The position numbers were made by a program, and so were the translations under genes. The notes under the pieces were generated by a model, which was given only the letters and a program-made list of their open reading frames with translations, had not been told where the DNA came from and made no database searches. 64,000 bases of DNA from the NCBI RefSeq assembly GCF_021130785.1, contig NW_025778933.1:1-64000 (forward strand), read 5' to 3'. Positions 10,678 to 21,922 of this stretch are shown here, piece by piece (within the stretch, counting starts at the first letter, position 1; every line of letters begins with the position of its first letter). The stretch comes from Homalodisca vitripennis. Lineage: Eukaryota > Arthropoda > Insecta > Hemiptera > Cicadellidae.

Positions 10678-12217
10678 ACTCGCCTTCGGCTCGCTGGGGG
10701 CTACGCCCCCAGGCCCCCTTTCGGGTATTAGCCAAATTCGGGGATAAGATTGATTTGGTGATAGGTAAAATTCGGACGTGATTGTATGCCAGGATATTTC
10801 CCAGGGGGGGGTTAACGTTGCCTGGCAATAAGACGTCCAGGGGGTTATCTGGTCATACCAGGAACTTCCCAGGGGGGGGGGGGGGGTTAAGAGATTTGGT
10901 TATTAGTAAAATTCGGACATGAGGTCATGCCATGAAATTCCCTAGGGGGGTTTAAACGTTACCGGGGGATAAGACACCAGGGGGTTATCTGGTTCTTACC
11001 AGGAACTTCCCAGGGGGGTTAAGAGATTTAGTTATTGGTAAAATTCGGACATGAGGTCATGCCAGTAAATTGCCAGGGAGGGGCTAATTTTACCGGGGGG
11101 GTAACACTTCATGGGGTTTATTTTACTAAGAAGGTTATCTGGTCATACCACGAAATCCCCTGGGGGGGGGGTTAATGTTACCGGGGGTTAATGACACACT
11201 TGGACCTATTTTAGAGGGTGTTGTGTCTGTGAACATAATACAAATTCACTCTGTCCCTATCTACTATTGACGCTTAGCTGACGCTCAGCCAATGTCTAAT
11301 GTGGTGTTGTATTCATTCACTCGTTCACCTAGCAAAGCAAGTGCAAACTGAATCTGTAACGAATTACACAAATATTAGTCACATATTAATTTAAAAAAAA
11401 CTCCAAAAATTGCCAATCTACGACAAATATTTAGCTATTTATAGAGTTTTTCTGGCTTATTAAACGACATACAACAAATAGTTACATTACCTTTTTTGTA
11501 GATCACATCAATTTTTTATTCATAAAGGTTTTTAGATTTAAAGTAGAACTAACCGTTTGGGCCGCTATCGACTCTAGAAACAAAGTTATTAAAAAGAAAT
11601 TACGAAATATTTACATTTATAAGCCGAACCAATGGAGATAGAGCAAAATGTCACTAGACCTTTTTTTGTAGATCGCATTAATTAGTAATAAAAATCAAAT
11701 TTTTATTCTGTGCTACAATTAGGAGTTTGGGCCGCAATAAAACCCAGAAAACAAAATCTCACGTAAAACTTAGAAAATCAATACTTTAAAACGCGTTATG
11801 CGGCTAAACCATTGAGGGTAGGGCAAAAAGTTACATAACCTTTTTTGTAGATCACGCCATTTTACTAAATCGCATTGAAAAATTTTTTTTTCAGCTACGA
11901 CCAACGGTTTAGCCGCTATCGAGCCCGAAAGGTAAATTTTTAGGCATAAATTTCAAAATATTTTAATGTAATCGCGTTTTGCGGCCAAACCAATTGAGAT
12001 AGAGCAAAAGATCACTGGACCTTTTTTGTAGTTCACATCATTCCTAAACATGAATTTTTTCGTCAGATCGAAGCTAGCTCCGACGGTTCGCCCGCTATCG
12101 GGCTTCAAAAGGAAAGCCTGCTAGGGCAAAACAGGGGTCCGTTCGGGAATTTTTTTTGAGGGGTTCAAAAGTAAAAAATCAGGTTTTCAGACTTTTCCCG
12201 GAGGTTTTATATATAGG
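10678..12217 (-). mobile_element. train unit U3, lacks the GAGT tail
   Basis: The hairpin is at 10678-10718, a long G-tract region spans about 10730-11180, and the GTCCCTATCTAC module lies near 11250. The monomers end in a CCCGGAGG sequence that passes straight into TATATATAGG, so the usual tail is deleted. U13 carries the same deletion, so U3-U4 and U13-U14 descend from one duplicated block. Confidence 0.75.
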
Positions 12218-13310
12218 ATAACCGTTAGAGATACGAGAAAAAGTGACTGGACCTTTTCTTGTCGAAAATTTAATTTTCTCTTTCGATTATGCCATCAGAT
12301 TTAAGCTACGATCTATAATTTAGGCAGTACAGAGCTTAGAACAAAAGACTGCACTGGGCAGTTGAAAAATATCACGTAAAACTTAGGAAATCAATACTTG
12401 AAACGCGTTATGCGGCCAAACCGTTGAGGATAGGGCAAAATGTTACTGGCACATTTTTGTAGATCACCTCATTTCCTAACTCCAACGCTTGTCTTATTTC
12501 GATCTCAGACCAATGGTTTCGCCGCTATCGAGCCCGAAACAAAAGTTTCACGTAAAAATTACAAAAAAAATTGCACATAATCACGTTTTTCGGCCGAACC
12601 ACTGGAGGTAGAGCAAAAAGTCACTAGACCTTTTCTGTAGATCGCACAATTTGCTAATTTGATGGGTCAATCAGATTTGAGCTACGACCTACCGTTCGAC
12701 CACTATCAGGCTCGAAACTTTATTTTAAGCAAAAAATCTCTGGAATGTCAAACATTCCCGCGTTTTGACGCTTAACCACACGAGATAGGACAAAAAGTCA
12801 CTGGACCTTTTTTGTAGAGAACTTCATTCCCCACTAACGATTTTTCATCAGATCCGAGGTACAACCTACGGTTTAGACGCTACAGAGCCTCAAAAAAAAA
12901 TCTACAAGCGAAAATCGTCAAAATTTGACAAAATTTTCGAATTTGAGAGCATGTTTCGGGTGGACCGGTAGAGATGCGGGGAAGTATAATGTGCCCATTC
13001 TGTAGATCATAAAATTTTCTAAAACCCGTTAAAAATTAGATTTGAGCTACTAACAACGGTTTAGTCGCTAGACGGCTCGAAAGCAAAAAGCTACACCAGT
13101 TTTTAACCAGTTTCAACCGGTTTTTAATTTTTTTGAGGGGTTTAAAATTAAAAATTCCCGGTTTTCAGACTTTTCCTGTTGGTTACACGACAAAAGGTAC
13201 CCCGCGTGCCAAATTTCAAGTTTCCAGCACTTCTAGAACTATGTTAGAATTTGTATACATCCATCAGTGAGTGAGTGAGTGGTTTCACATGCGGCTGTAT
13301 AAGTATTTAG
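12218..13310 (-). mobile_element. train unit U4 (1.1-kb type)
   Basis: 1093 bp without a hairpin. Its later monomers are diverged. The end region has a short internal triplication of an ACCAGTTTTTAA-like motif near 13100, also present in U14 and in altered form in U15. It ends with GAGT repeats, CACATGCGGCTG and TATAAGTATTTAG. Confidence 0.75.
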
Positions 13311-14397
13311 ATAACCGTTAGAGATACAAGAAAAAGTGACTGGACCTTTCTTGTCGAAAATTTAATTTTCTCTTTCGATTATGCCATCAGATTTAAGCTA
13401 CGACCTATAATTTAGGCAGTACAGAGCTTAGGACAAAAGGCTGCACTGGGCAGTTTAAAAATATCACGTAAAACTTAAAAAATCAATACTTTAAAACGCG
13501 TTATGCAGCCAAACCGTTGAGGATAGGGCAAAATGTTACTGAACATTTTTTGTAGATCACGCAATTTCTTAAATCCTTTTAAAAATTTGTTTTTGAAGCT
13601 ACGACCAACCGTTTAGCCGCTATCGAGCCCGAAAGGTAAATTTTTAGGTGAAAATTTCCAAATATTTTCACTTAATCACGTTTTGCGGCCAAACCAATGG
13701 AGATAGAGTAAAGAGTTACTGGCACATTTTTGTAGATTACCTCATTTCCTAACTCCAACGTCTGTCTTATTTCGACCTCCGTCCAATGGTTTCGCCGCTA
13801 TCGAGCCCGAAAACAAAAGTTTCACGTAAAAATTACAAAACAATTGCACATAATCACGTTTTTCGGCCGAACCACTGGAGATACAGCAAAAAGTTACTGG
13901 ACCTTTTCTGTAGATCGCGCAATTTGCTAATTTGATGGGTCAATCAGATTTGAGCTACGACCTACCGTTCGGCCACTATCAGGCTCGAAACTTTATTTTA
14001 AGCAAAAAAATCTCTGGAATGTCAAACATTCCCGCGTTTTGTCGCTTAACCACACGAGATAGGACAAAAAGTCACTGGACCTTTTTTTGTAGTTCACTTC
14101 ATTCCTGACTAACGATTTTTCGTCAGATCGAAGCTAGCTCCAACGGTTCACCCGCTATCAGGCTTACAAGAAATGCCTGCAGGGGTGAAGAATGCGCAAT
14201 TTTTTAGGAATTTTTTTGAGGGGTTTAAAAGTAAAAAAGTCCGGTTTTCAGACTTTTCCTCCGGGTCATATTGTGAAAGGTACCTGCGTGCCAAATTTCA
14301 AGTTTCCAGCACTTCTAGAACTATGTTAGAATTAGTATCTATACATCAGTCAGTGAGTGAGTGAGTGAGTTACACATGCGGCTGTATATTATATGGG
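13311..14397 (-). mobile_element. train unit U5 (1.1-kb type)
   Basis: 1087 bp from the ATAACCGTTAGAG junction to TATATGGG. It is nearly identical to U6. Both contain the same 63-codon open frame (14173-14364 here), which other copies do not keep, so I treat that frame as chance. Confidence 0.75.
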
Positions 14398-15488
14398 ATA
14401 ACCGTTAGAGATACAAGAAAAAGTGACTGGACCTTTCTTGTCGAAAATTTTAATTTTCTCTTTCGATTATGCCATCAGATTTAAGCTACGACCTATAATT
14501 TAGGCAGTACAGAGCTTAGGACAAAAGGCTGCACTGGGCAGTTTAAAAATATCACGTAAAACTTAAAAAATCAATACTTTAAAACGCGTTATGCAGCCAA
14601 ACCGTTGAGGATAGGGCAAAATGTTACTGAACATTTTTTGTAGATCACGCAATTTCTTAAATCCTTTTAAAAATTTGTTTTGAGCTACGACCAACCGTTT
14701 AGAGCCGCTATCGAGCCCGAAAGGTAAATTTTTTAGGTGAAAATTTCCAAATATTTTCACTTAATCACGTTTTGCGGCCAAACCAATGGAGATAGAGTAA
14801 AGAGTTACTGGCACATTTTTGTAGATTACCTCATTTCCTAACTCCAACGTCTGTCTTATTTCGACCTCCGTCCAATGGTTTCGCCGCTATCGAGCCCGAA
14901 AAACAAAAGTTTTCACGTAAAAATTACAAAACAATTGCACATAATCACGTTTTTCGGCCGAACCACTGGAGATACAGCAAAAAGTTACTGGACCTTTTCT
15001 GTAGATCGCGCAATTTGCTAATTTGATGGGTCAATCAGATTTGAGCTACGACCTACCGTTCGGCCACTATCAGGCTCGAAACTTTATTTTAAGCAAAAAA
15101 ATCTCTGGAATGTCAAACATTCCCGCGTTTTGTCGCTTAACCACACGAGATAGGACAAAAAGTCACTGGACCTTTTTTGTAGTTCACTTCATTCCTGACT
15201 AAACGATTTTTCGTCAGATCGAAGCTAGCTCCAACGGTTCACCCGCTATCAGGCTTACAAGAAATGCCTGCAGGGGTGAAGAATGCGCAATTTTTTAGGA
15301 ATTTTTTTGAGGGGTTTAAAAGTAAAAAAGTCCGGTTTTCAGACTTTTCCTCCGGGTCATATTGTGAAAGGTACCTGCGTGCCAAATTTCAAGTTTCCAG
15401 CACTTCTAGAACTATGTTAGAATTAGTATCTATACATCAGTCAGTGAGTGAGTGAGTGAGTTACACATGCGGCTGTATATTATATGGG
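14398..15488 (-). mobile_element. train unit U6 (1.1-kb type)
   Basis: 1091 bp, nearly identical to U5 apart from a few indels. It directly precedes the hairpin of the gene-bearing unit U7. Confidence 0.75.
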
Positions 15489-15529
15489 ACTCGCCTTCGG
15501 CTCGCTGGGGGCTACGCCCCCAGGCCCCC

Positions 15530-15890
15530 ATGATGTACGCTTGCAAATTCGGGGATAAGCGGAATTCGGGGACAGGAGGGATTCGGTTGTTGGTTAAAAT
15601 CGGACTTGAGGTTTTAAATTTACGTGTCCCCAACTGTGTCCTTTCTCGTGGGAAACACATTATCAAACAATATTTAGTGTATAATGTGGTATATACAATA
15701 AAGTTCAAGTAATATATTGCTGTATCTCCCCTGGGTAGGCCGTAAACGCCATTACGTGCGAAATTCTTTTAATTTTTCGTGAAAATTGAGATTTCGGGTC
15801 CGATAGCGGTCAAAACCGTTACTAATATTGTTTACGCATCACGGCTGCAAGTTGGGAGATTGAGCGCTACATATGTTTGTGTCAAATTAG
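15530..15890 (-). other. U7 3'-side non-coding region with an inverted ~180-bp monomer
   Basis: After the hairpin the sequence follows other units loosely (GGGGATAAGCGGAATTCGG) and then diverges. At 15719-15821 lies an inverted copy of the ~180-bp monomer: GCTGTATCTCC, GGCCGTAAACG and TTTCGGGTCCGATAGCGG match the reverse complement of the monomer in order. All other monomers I checked are in direct orientation. The gene block is thus bracketed by oppositely oriented monomers, reminiscent of the subterminal inverted repeats of Helentrons. Confidence 0.65.
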
Positions 15891-16850
15891 TTGCTAGTAA
15901 CTTTAAGTTGATAAAACTGTTCTTTGCCCGTTAGTTTTGTCAATGCTCAAATACGGAGACCATATATTATTAACAAAATTACAGCTATTACAGCAAAATT
16001 ACAGTCAATGATATTCTCTGATGTCGTGTGGAAATTTGCATATTTGGTTGTGTATATACATGTGTCAAATGATTTGGTAATAACTTATTGTTGTTGAAAC
16101 TGTTGTTTGCCCGTTTGTTTGTCAATGCTTTAAATGCAAGCATGACGTATCCAGTCTCGCCACGGGGAGGCCCGGCAAACGTGGAGACCATATTATAATA
16201 TTAACAAAATTACATCAATCGTTGGTTAATGTTGATCTTAAATGTCGTGTGCATCTTTGCATATTTAGTTGTGTATATACTTGTGTAAAGTTATTGGGTA
16301 ATAATGTATTTTTATTGAAAATGTTGTTTGCCCGTTAGTTTGTCAATGCTTTAAATGCAAGCATGACGTATCCAGTCTCGCCACGGGGAGGCTGGCAAAC
16401 GTGGAGACCATATATTATTAATACAATTACATCAATCGTTGGTTAATGTTGATCTTCAATGTCGTGTACATCTTTGCATATTTAGTTGTGTATATACTTG
16501 TGTAAAATTATTGGGTAATAATGTTTTTTTATTGAAACTGTTGTTTGCCCGTTAGTTTGTCGATGCTTTAAATGCAAGCATGACGTATCCAGTCTCGCCA
16601 CGGGGAGGCCGGCAAACGTGGAGACCATATATTATTAACAAAATTACATAAATCGTTGGTTAATGTTAATCTTCAATGTCGTGTTCATATTTGCATATTT
16701 AGTTGTGTATGTACTTGTGTCAAATTATTTAGTAATAATGTATTGTTGAAATTGTTGTTTGCCCGTTAGTTTGTCAATGCTTTAAATGCAAGCATGACGT
16801 ATCCAGTCTCGCCACGGGGAGGCCGGCAAACATAGAGACCATATATTTAC
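15890..16850 (-). repeat. ~216-bp tandem repeat, about 4.3 copies
   Basis: GCATGACGTATCCAGTCTCG recurs at 16139, 16361, 16577 and 16792 (spacings 222, 216, 215). A diverged partial copy lies before the first. Each copy also holds TTTGCCCGTTAGTTTGTCAA and GTGGAGACCATATATT. The array lies downstream of the Rep-helicase stop in gene orientation, and I see no coding frame in it. Confidence 0.85.
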
Positions 16851-16869
16851 ATATATACAGAAAACTATT

Positions 16870-17245
16870 TACATCGACGAGGAGTTTTGTTTTGGCAGGC
16901 CCTCTAGCCTACTGCCGCATCAATCAGAATGGGGAGTTTTGTTGTGGCAGGTCCCATTGCCTACTGCCTAATAAGTCACTACGGGGAGTTTTGTTTTGGC
17001 AGGTCCCCTAGCCTACTGCCTAGTCAATCGCGACGGGGAGTTTTGTTTGGGCAGGTCCCCTAGCCTACTGCCAGTGTCAATCACGACGGGGAGTTTTGTG
17101 TTTGGGCAGGCCCCCTAGCCTACTGCCAGTGTCAATCTCGACGGGGAGTTTTGTTTGGGCAGGCCCCCTAGCCTACTGCCAGTGTCAATCACGACGGGGA
17201 GTTTTGTTTTGGGGGCAGGCCCCCTAGCCTACTGCCAATCTCAAT
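16870..17245 (-). repeat. ~53-bp tandem repeat, 7 copies
   Basis: GGGGAGTTTTGT (GAGGAGTTTTGT in the first copy) recurs at about 16879, 16931, 16983, 17035, 17087, 17143 and 17196. Each copy contains GGCAGG followed by a CCTACTGCC, able to form a short hairpin. The array ends a few bases from the helicase stop codon, so it would be the start of the 3' untranslated region of that gene. Confidence 0.85.
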
Positions 17246-17250
17246 CCGGT

Positions 17251-18760
17251 TCACTGAAGAAGTTCGCCGTACACGATGTTCTTCGCGTAGGCGACTTCAT
17301 TGTGTACCCTTTCGGGGCGGACGAGGACAACGATGTCTTCCGGACATCGAACTCTACTGAGCAGGACGTACAGCTGGCCATGAGTGAAACAATCAGTGCG
17401 AAGATCGACTCCGACCTGATCTATCGTCTGACCTTGGCTCTTGTGGCCGGTCATCGCGTATGCTAGCATCAGAGGAAACTGACGTCGACGGACAAGTAAC
17501 GGCGAACCTTCAACGATCGCGAACCTAAAGATTATTCTAGGAATACCGATAGGTTGCGCGTCGTGAGGGCGTCTGACGGTAATCAACCGATTGGTTATAG
17601 CCGTCACAATGACCTTAGTGCCGTTTACAAGGCCGTCCAGCGATATTTAGATTCCTCATGATGAGGCACACTGAGCCGATCTTAAGTCGCAGCACGTGAT
17701 CAGGAACACCCTTGCCTGTAGCCTGGTTCAGTAGAGGGACTTCAACAGCCAGGTTGTCATCGTTTTCCCCTGTCCACAGTGTCGGCGCTTCGCAGCTCAT
17801 GAAGGCGACCGTCAACGGAGTTCAATATTATGTCGTTGATCTCCCTGACGTTCACGTTCAGAGTCGAGAGGATCGCACGACGAGCACACTGATCTGGATC
17901 GCGGAGTACGTCGGCAGGAAAGACTGTAGAGATGAGGACTTCTAATGCTGTGACATATCTCACCTCGGCCAAGGGAATAAGTGTGTCACTCTCCTCTACC
18001 CTCACCCGAAAGTTGTGGACGGAACAGTGCCGTTGCCTACTGCGAGAAGGAATTCAGAGTAGTCAACGGAACTGCTCGTCCTGTGCGGTGTCGTCAGAGA
18101 GAAGACGTGGAACAGTCGCCACAGACGCGAAGACCGAAGAGAAACGCACGCGACGGCATCTGCCGTTCGTGCCTTTACAACAACGGGAGCGATCTGCCGG
18201 AAATCTCCAGAGCACAGAAAGATCTTGCCACCGAATGGCTCATCGCGGTTCATGAGATCTCGTAGCGAGCGGTCGAGGATCTCAAAGATGTAGCGATGGG
18301 CCATCGGGGCCTCGTCCGAAGACGATGAGCTGAGCAGCTCTGATCAATTCTGCGCGCTGGGACCCGTTGGTAATGTTCCAAACGCCAGACCCGTCGCCCA
18401 GATCGAGCGGAAGCCGGAACATGCTGTGTGCCGTTGAACCACCAGGCATGTTTCCTGCAGCGATGCCCGAGCTGGCGACGGCCAGTGCAATCTGACGACA
18501 ACTACGCACGTGTGTGCCAGTATGACACGAAGAAGTGACGTTTTGCCATATCCCCCGGGACCATCGAGGAAGATTACTCTTGAAGATCGGCGGTCACCGG
18601 GGTTGTCGAGAAGGGAACGCACGTGTTGCAGAACGCGTTTCTGGTCCTTCTGAGAGCTTTTGTTCCCATTCCTCGACAATGGCCCGCTGTTGGTTCTCGC
18701 CATAGTCCAACAGCTCCCTTCCCACTTCCGTCGTGTCATCCTGCACGTCGGGGAGACCAC
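17251..18760 (-). CDS. Pif1-like helicase domain of the Helitron protein (several frames)
   Basis: Walker A, GPGGYGKT, is at 18562-18539 in the segment 18760-18344. The next frame (18509-18282) gives ASSGIAA and PGGSTAHS, the Pif1 motif Ia region. The DEAPMAH Walker B can be read only after a one-base shift near 18320. SGDFRQIAPVV, the Pif1 GDFRQ motif, is in 18304-18002. Segments 18005-17757 and 17815-17615 give FPADVLRDPDQC, LNVNVREIND and LRLKIGSVCLIMRNLN. The last segment (17607-17251) has MTGHKSQGQT and HGQLYVLLSRV, the C-terminal helicase motifs, and ends at a stop next to the 53-bp array. All canonical blocks are present, so the helicase decayed or was mis-assembled only recently. Confidence 0.85.
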
Positions 18761-21700
18761 AATCCACTAATGTCAATCCCTGCCGACGTAGACTGCGATC
18801 GATATCGATCAAGGAGAGTGTATACGCTCTTTCCGGGTCAAGTGGGCTCCTTTCCAAGTGGTCCTCGCAAAGGGTGTCACGGAAGGAATCCCACAGAATT
18901 GCTGCAGGAGCACCCATATTGCAAAGGAGCACGAAGAATGAACGAAGCCTCGAAGCGACCATGAACCCAGAAGCCTCTCGCAGCGCTTCGCGGTACTCAT
19001 CCTCGTCTTCAATCAAGCCGAGCTGACGACAAACCTCCTGGAACGTACGGCACTCAGGACCACCGCGTGACAGGAGGTCGGTGTAGCCGCGACAAGGTGT
19101 TGATAAGAGAAGCATCCGAAGGTAGTAGAGTTCTCCACGATTAGGCGAGACCCAAAAGACCCTACATACCTTCCCTCCACGCTGGCGAGATGTGATGAAA
19201 GTGTTTCCCGTCTTGATGTTCATATATCGGTTCTGTTTTTGGTCTTTTGTCATGAATAATGTAGTTCTCAAAAAATGTCAGGTAAGTTAAATTGTCAAAA
19301 GTTTTATCAACAGGTCTGTTAAAATACAATATTAACTTGGAGCTTGATCTAGTTATCGCGGAGGTGAGATCACCGGGACGAAAACAGACGTGCTGTTTAC
19401 CCTCAAGATGGACGGGTAGACACTCAACTGTTGGCTCTGACTTTGAGATTGGGAAGTCCAAGAGGCGCCAGCATGCGTCGCTTGCACCAACCATTCTCTT
19501 AGTTACATAGTGTTCTACCTCGTCCTCTTGTTGCCACAAAGGAGTGACGGTGACATTTTGAAGTGATCCACCCTTCATCAGGTATTTGAATAGATACTTG
19601 ATGACGCGACGGGTAGACGCAAGCTCCAAGTTAATGTGTGCTTCATACTTAAGCAATAGTGCGGCGTTATATGGAACCACCCATCCATCATGAACAGTAA
19701 CAGACCTGTTGCGTGACTTGATTTGACCGGTATTTCTATAGTCCCGCCGCCTGTACTGAACAAATCCTCTATCATCCACGTGAGTTGTCTGGCATGAAGG
19801 CTTAGGATAGAACTTTGTGCAGTGACCCTTCACAGCGTCCCAGCACAGGAAGTCGGTGCGATGATCAGTGCCACAAGGACCGTGGATCATGTGCTGCAAC
19901 ACCAACTTCCTGAGTCTTCCACCGGCTTCTTCTTCTGAGGGGATGTCAGCGCGGATTACAGAGTCGATTTCGTCTGCTTGTACTGGACCGTCTCCGTCAA
20001 TCTTAAACACAATGTGGGCGTGAGGAAGGCCCCTCATTTGCATTTCGATGACGTAGACGATATAGTTCGTGCAGCCGAACATCGCCCCGCTCCGCAGATC
20101 TCGAAGAAGCTCGAGGAGTTTTGATCTGGAAGACTCTGCAAGCCGTGCTAGGGTCACTGCGTCCACTGCCGTGAGGACACGCTCTCTTGTTTTTCCTCCC
20201 AAGTCGCACTGTACGTGAATGTTAGGAAGTACGTTGGTGAACCCAGGCGTGTGACGAGAGCCATCGCGTTCTCGTAATGAATTTTCATGTACCTAGGCCC
20301 ACCAGTGAACGTACTTGGGAGGTAAACTTTGCCAGGCTGTGCCCCACCCTCACCTTGGACGGTCTCGTCTCCTGCTATGTCATCCCGAACCTGCCTTCCT
20401 GCCAGACAATCACGTTGAGCATCAATAAGTTCATTCAGCTGTCCTATCCGCATGGCATTTTGGGCTGAAGACCTTGACTGGGAATATTTTATGAAACGAA
20501 GTCTCTCCTCTTCACAAACCTCGCAAACATTTCGACCTGCCAAGCTTGAGAAAGACGGCCAAGATAAGAAAAACGAGGATTGGAGAGCAAGAGACAACGT
20601 GAATAGTTATATTGGGAAAGTTTTTTCCCGTTATTATCCAGCATGCCGATGTGCCAACCCAAAGTGCCTTGCGGATAGAGAAAGTGGGTACTGGAAGGGC
20701 TCCATCAGAGGACTAAAGAGATCGATGGTAGAAGGTCTTCCAGCCCCCACTTTCCAGACGGTGAGCCTACGAGGCTCAGTGACTGCGTCATCACAACTAA
20801 GCACGGCGTGCACTTCAATACCTCTTTGCCTGTCACCAAGAACATTGCCATGAGTAGCTCGACTTGTAATCTGGAATTCTAAGTGAGCGTTTACCAAGGG
20901 CTCATCATACTTAAAAAACCGCCGGAAGTCATGGACATAAGGGTTTAACGAATCTAAATAATTTTTAATTTCGTCCACTGTGGCGGCATCAAGTGATCTA
21001 CTAATGGCAATGTTCCTGCGTTCTTCGCCATCGTCGATGTAAAGGCGGCACCGATTTACGAATTGGACGTCACCGCCCGCAGTAACAAACCTTTGGCCGG
21101 GGCGTCCAAGCTGTACACCTGGTGATACATCCTCCCTTCGATTTTGAAGAATGAGAGGCCACTTGGGTGCCGGTATCCGCCAGAAATTTCGAGGGCACAG
21201 AGAGCAAAGAGGTCATTGTAAGCACGCGCTCTGTCGAGGAAGCGTCGGTCGGTTAGAGTAGAATGGTGCATTGAGAGGTGGTATTTTGTTCACATTGTAT
21301 GCTCCCTCTCCACAACACCACTTCTTTCTATCTTCTTCTTCCGCGAAACAGAGGTGCTTGGCAGTGAGGGCAGATAAATACGTCATCATTCCAAAGGCAG
21401 GTTTTCTTTAGCTTGTAGCTGTTAACATCGTAAAGCAATGCACCACTCCAATGTGCCATTGGTCCATGGGCAACGATGAGCCGAGCAAGTGAAATTGGCA
21501 AGTGACGAAGTTCGGCTAGCTTAGGATTTTAACAAACGGAACCCCTTAACTCTTCCCCGACATGTTTCCACATTTTGTTTGTAGTAGCGCTGAACAGCTT
21601 CTCTGTTGACTTCAGGATGCTTTTGACTGTAACGGTGGACAGCATCTCTGTTGACTTCAGGATGCTGTTGACTGTAACGGTGGACAGCATCTCTATTGAC

Positions 21701-21922
21701 CTCAGGGCGCTGTTGACTATAACGGCGGACAGCATCTCTGTTGACTTCAGGATGCTGCGCGTCGTATCGACGAACAGATTCTCTGTGGACTTCAGGATGC
21801 TGTTGGCTATAAATACGGACTGCTTTCCTGTGGACTTCGGGGTTTTGTGCTAGATATTTACGATTTGTGTCACGAGTTATTTTAGGATTCCGCTGAACGT
21901 ATCTTTTGCTCGCCTCTCTCAC
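17251..21922 (-). CDS. Helitron Rep/helicase gene, full domain set but frameshifted
   Basis: The order of domains on the minus strand is that of a Helitron transposase. A 15-residue repeat region (21922-21521) comes first, then a Cys-rich N-terminal segment with CPHC at 21372-21361. The Helitron-like N domain follows (about 21271-20154), then the HUH Rep domain (20202-19162), a linker (19271-18594) and a Pif1-type helicase (18760-17251). The family nicks one DNA strand, links to it through tyrosine and transposes by rolling-circle or peel-and-paste replication. About ten frame changes interrupt the gene. At least one, in front of the helicase DEAP motif near 18320, is a single extra base. These may be assembly indels. 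Whether the 15-residue repeat region belongs to the same protein is unclear. Confidence 0.8.
18594..19271 (-). CDS. Helitron Rep-to-helicase linker region
   Basis: This 225-residue open segment overlaps the end of the Rep segment. It carries the stretch that follows Rep in Helitron proteins: RVFWVSPNRGELYYLRMLL, then PECRTFQEVCRQLGLI, an EYREAL segment and LWDSFRDTLCED. Its tail runs out of frame into shadow sequence before the helicase segment starts. It has no catalytic role that I know. Confidence 0.85.
   Translation of the reverse strand: MRTTLFMTKDQKQNRYMNIKTGNTFITSRQRGGKVCRVFWVSPNRGELYYLRMLLLSTPCRGYTDLLSRGGPECRTFQEVCRQLGLIEDEDEYREALREASGFMVASRLRSFFVLLCNMGAPAAILWDSFRDTLCEDHLERSPLDPERAYTLSLIDIDRSLRRQGLTLVDCGLPDVQDDTTEVGRELLDYGENQQRAIVEEWEQKLSEGPETRSATRAFPSRQPR
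19162..20202 (-). CDS. Helitron Rep (HUH endonuclease) domain
   Basis: This is the longest intact frame in the window at 346 residues. GLPHAHIVF at residues 58-66 holds the HUH metal-binding pair (HAH codons at 20022-20014). IKYLFKYLMKGG near residues 201-212 holds two tyrosines, Y203 and Y207, at the position of the Helitron catalytic tyrosines. Between them are the HGPCG and CTKFYPKP signatures typical of the family. The C-terminal part has NLTYLTFFENY. All catalytic residues I would look for are present. The Met at 20202 is probably not the true start, because the N-terminal domain continues upstream in another frame. Confidence 0.9.
   Translation of the reverse strand: MGGKTRERVLTAVDAVTLARLAESSRSKLLELLRDLRSGAMFGCTNYIVYVIEMQMRGLPHAHIVFKIDGDGPVQADEIDSVIRADIPSEEEAGGRLRKLVLQHMIHGPCGTDHRTDFLCWDAVKGHCTKFYPKPSCQTTHVDDRGFVQYRRRDYRNTGQIKSRNRSVTVHDGWVVPYNAALLLKYEAHINLELASTRRVIKYLFKYLMKGGSLQNVTVTPLWQQEDEVEHYVTKRMVGASDACWRLLDFPISKSEPTVECLPVHLEGKQHVCFRPGDLTSAITRSSSKLILYFNRPVDKTFDNLTYLTFFENYIIHDKRPKTEPIYEHQDGKHFHHISPAWREGM
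20154..21430 (-). CDS. Helitron N-terminal region (Helitron-like N domain), frameshifted
   Basis: Segment 20597-20154 reads PGKVYLPSTFTGGPRYMKI and LGSPTYFLTFTYSATWEE, matching the Helitron-like N domain. Segment 20978-20634 carries AHLEFQITSRATHGN and FSPLMEPFQYPL. Segment 21271-21056 reads CALEISGGYRHP and FFKIEGRMYHQVYSLDAP. Upstream, 21372-21361 encodes CPHC, and a nearby frame gives KWCCGEGAYNV, the usual Cys-rich start of these proteins. Every junction is a change of frame, not a loss of sequence. This region supports DNA binding ahead of the Rep domain in the family; that role is inferred. Confidence 0.8.
21521..21922 (-). CDS. 15-residue repeat protein segment (HPEVNRDAV type)
   Basis: The 133-residue frame consists mostly of about eight repeats of 15 residues with the consensus HPEVNRDAVRRYSQQ, basic and probably helical. 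It begins MREASKRY and ends just after CRGRVKGF. Similar arginine-rich repeats precede the Rep domain in some Helitron-like proteins, as far as I recall. Function is unknown; nucleic-acid binding is a guess from the charge. The underlying DNA is a 45-bp tandem repeat, so copy number may vary between element copies. It may be a separate small ORF or the N-terminus of the Rep-helicase. Confidence 0.7.
   Translation of the reverse strand: MREASKRYVQRNPKITRDTNRKYLAQNPEVHRKAVRIYSQQHPEVHRESVRRYDAQHPEVNRDAVRRYSQQRPEVNRDAVHRYSQQHPEVNRDAVHRYSQKHPEVNREAVQRYYKQNVETCRGRVKGFRLLKS

Noticed and set aside
14173..15455. Identical 63-residue ORFs in U5 and U6 as a conserved small protein
   Set aside because: The frame is identical only because the units are near-identical DNA. 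In the other 1.1-kb units it is broken by single-base indels and it has no start context or known domain.
15480..15530. A classic Helitron CTRR end after the hairpin
   Set aside because: In copies preceded by TTAG the reverse complement reads GAGTCTAAT, which contains CTAA. Other copies read GAGTCCTAT, GAGTCCCAT or GAGTATAT, so CTRR is not conserved at this end.
17155..18255. Plus-strand ORFs over the helicase region
   Set aside because: They are antisense shadows of the GC-richer Helitron coding strand and lack any domain.
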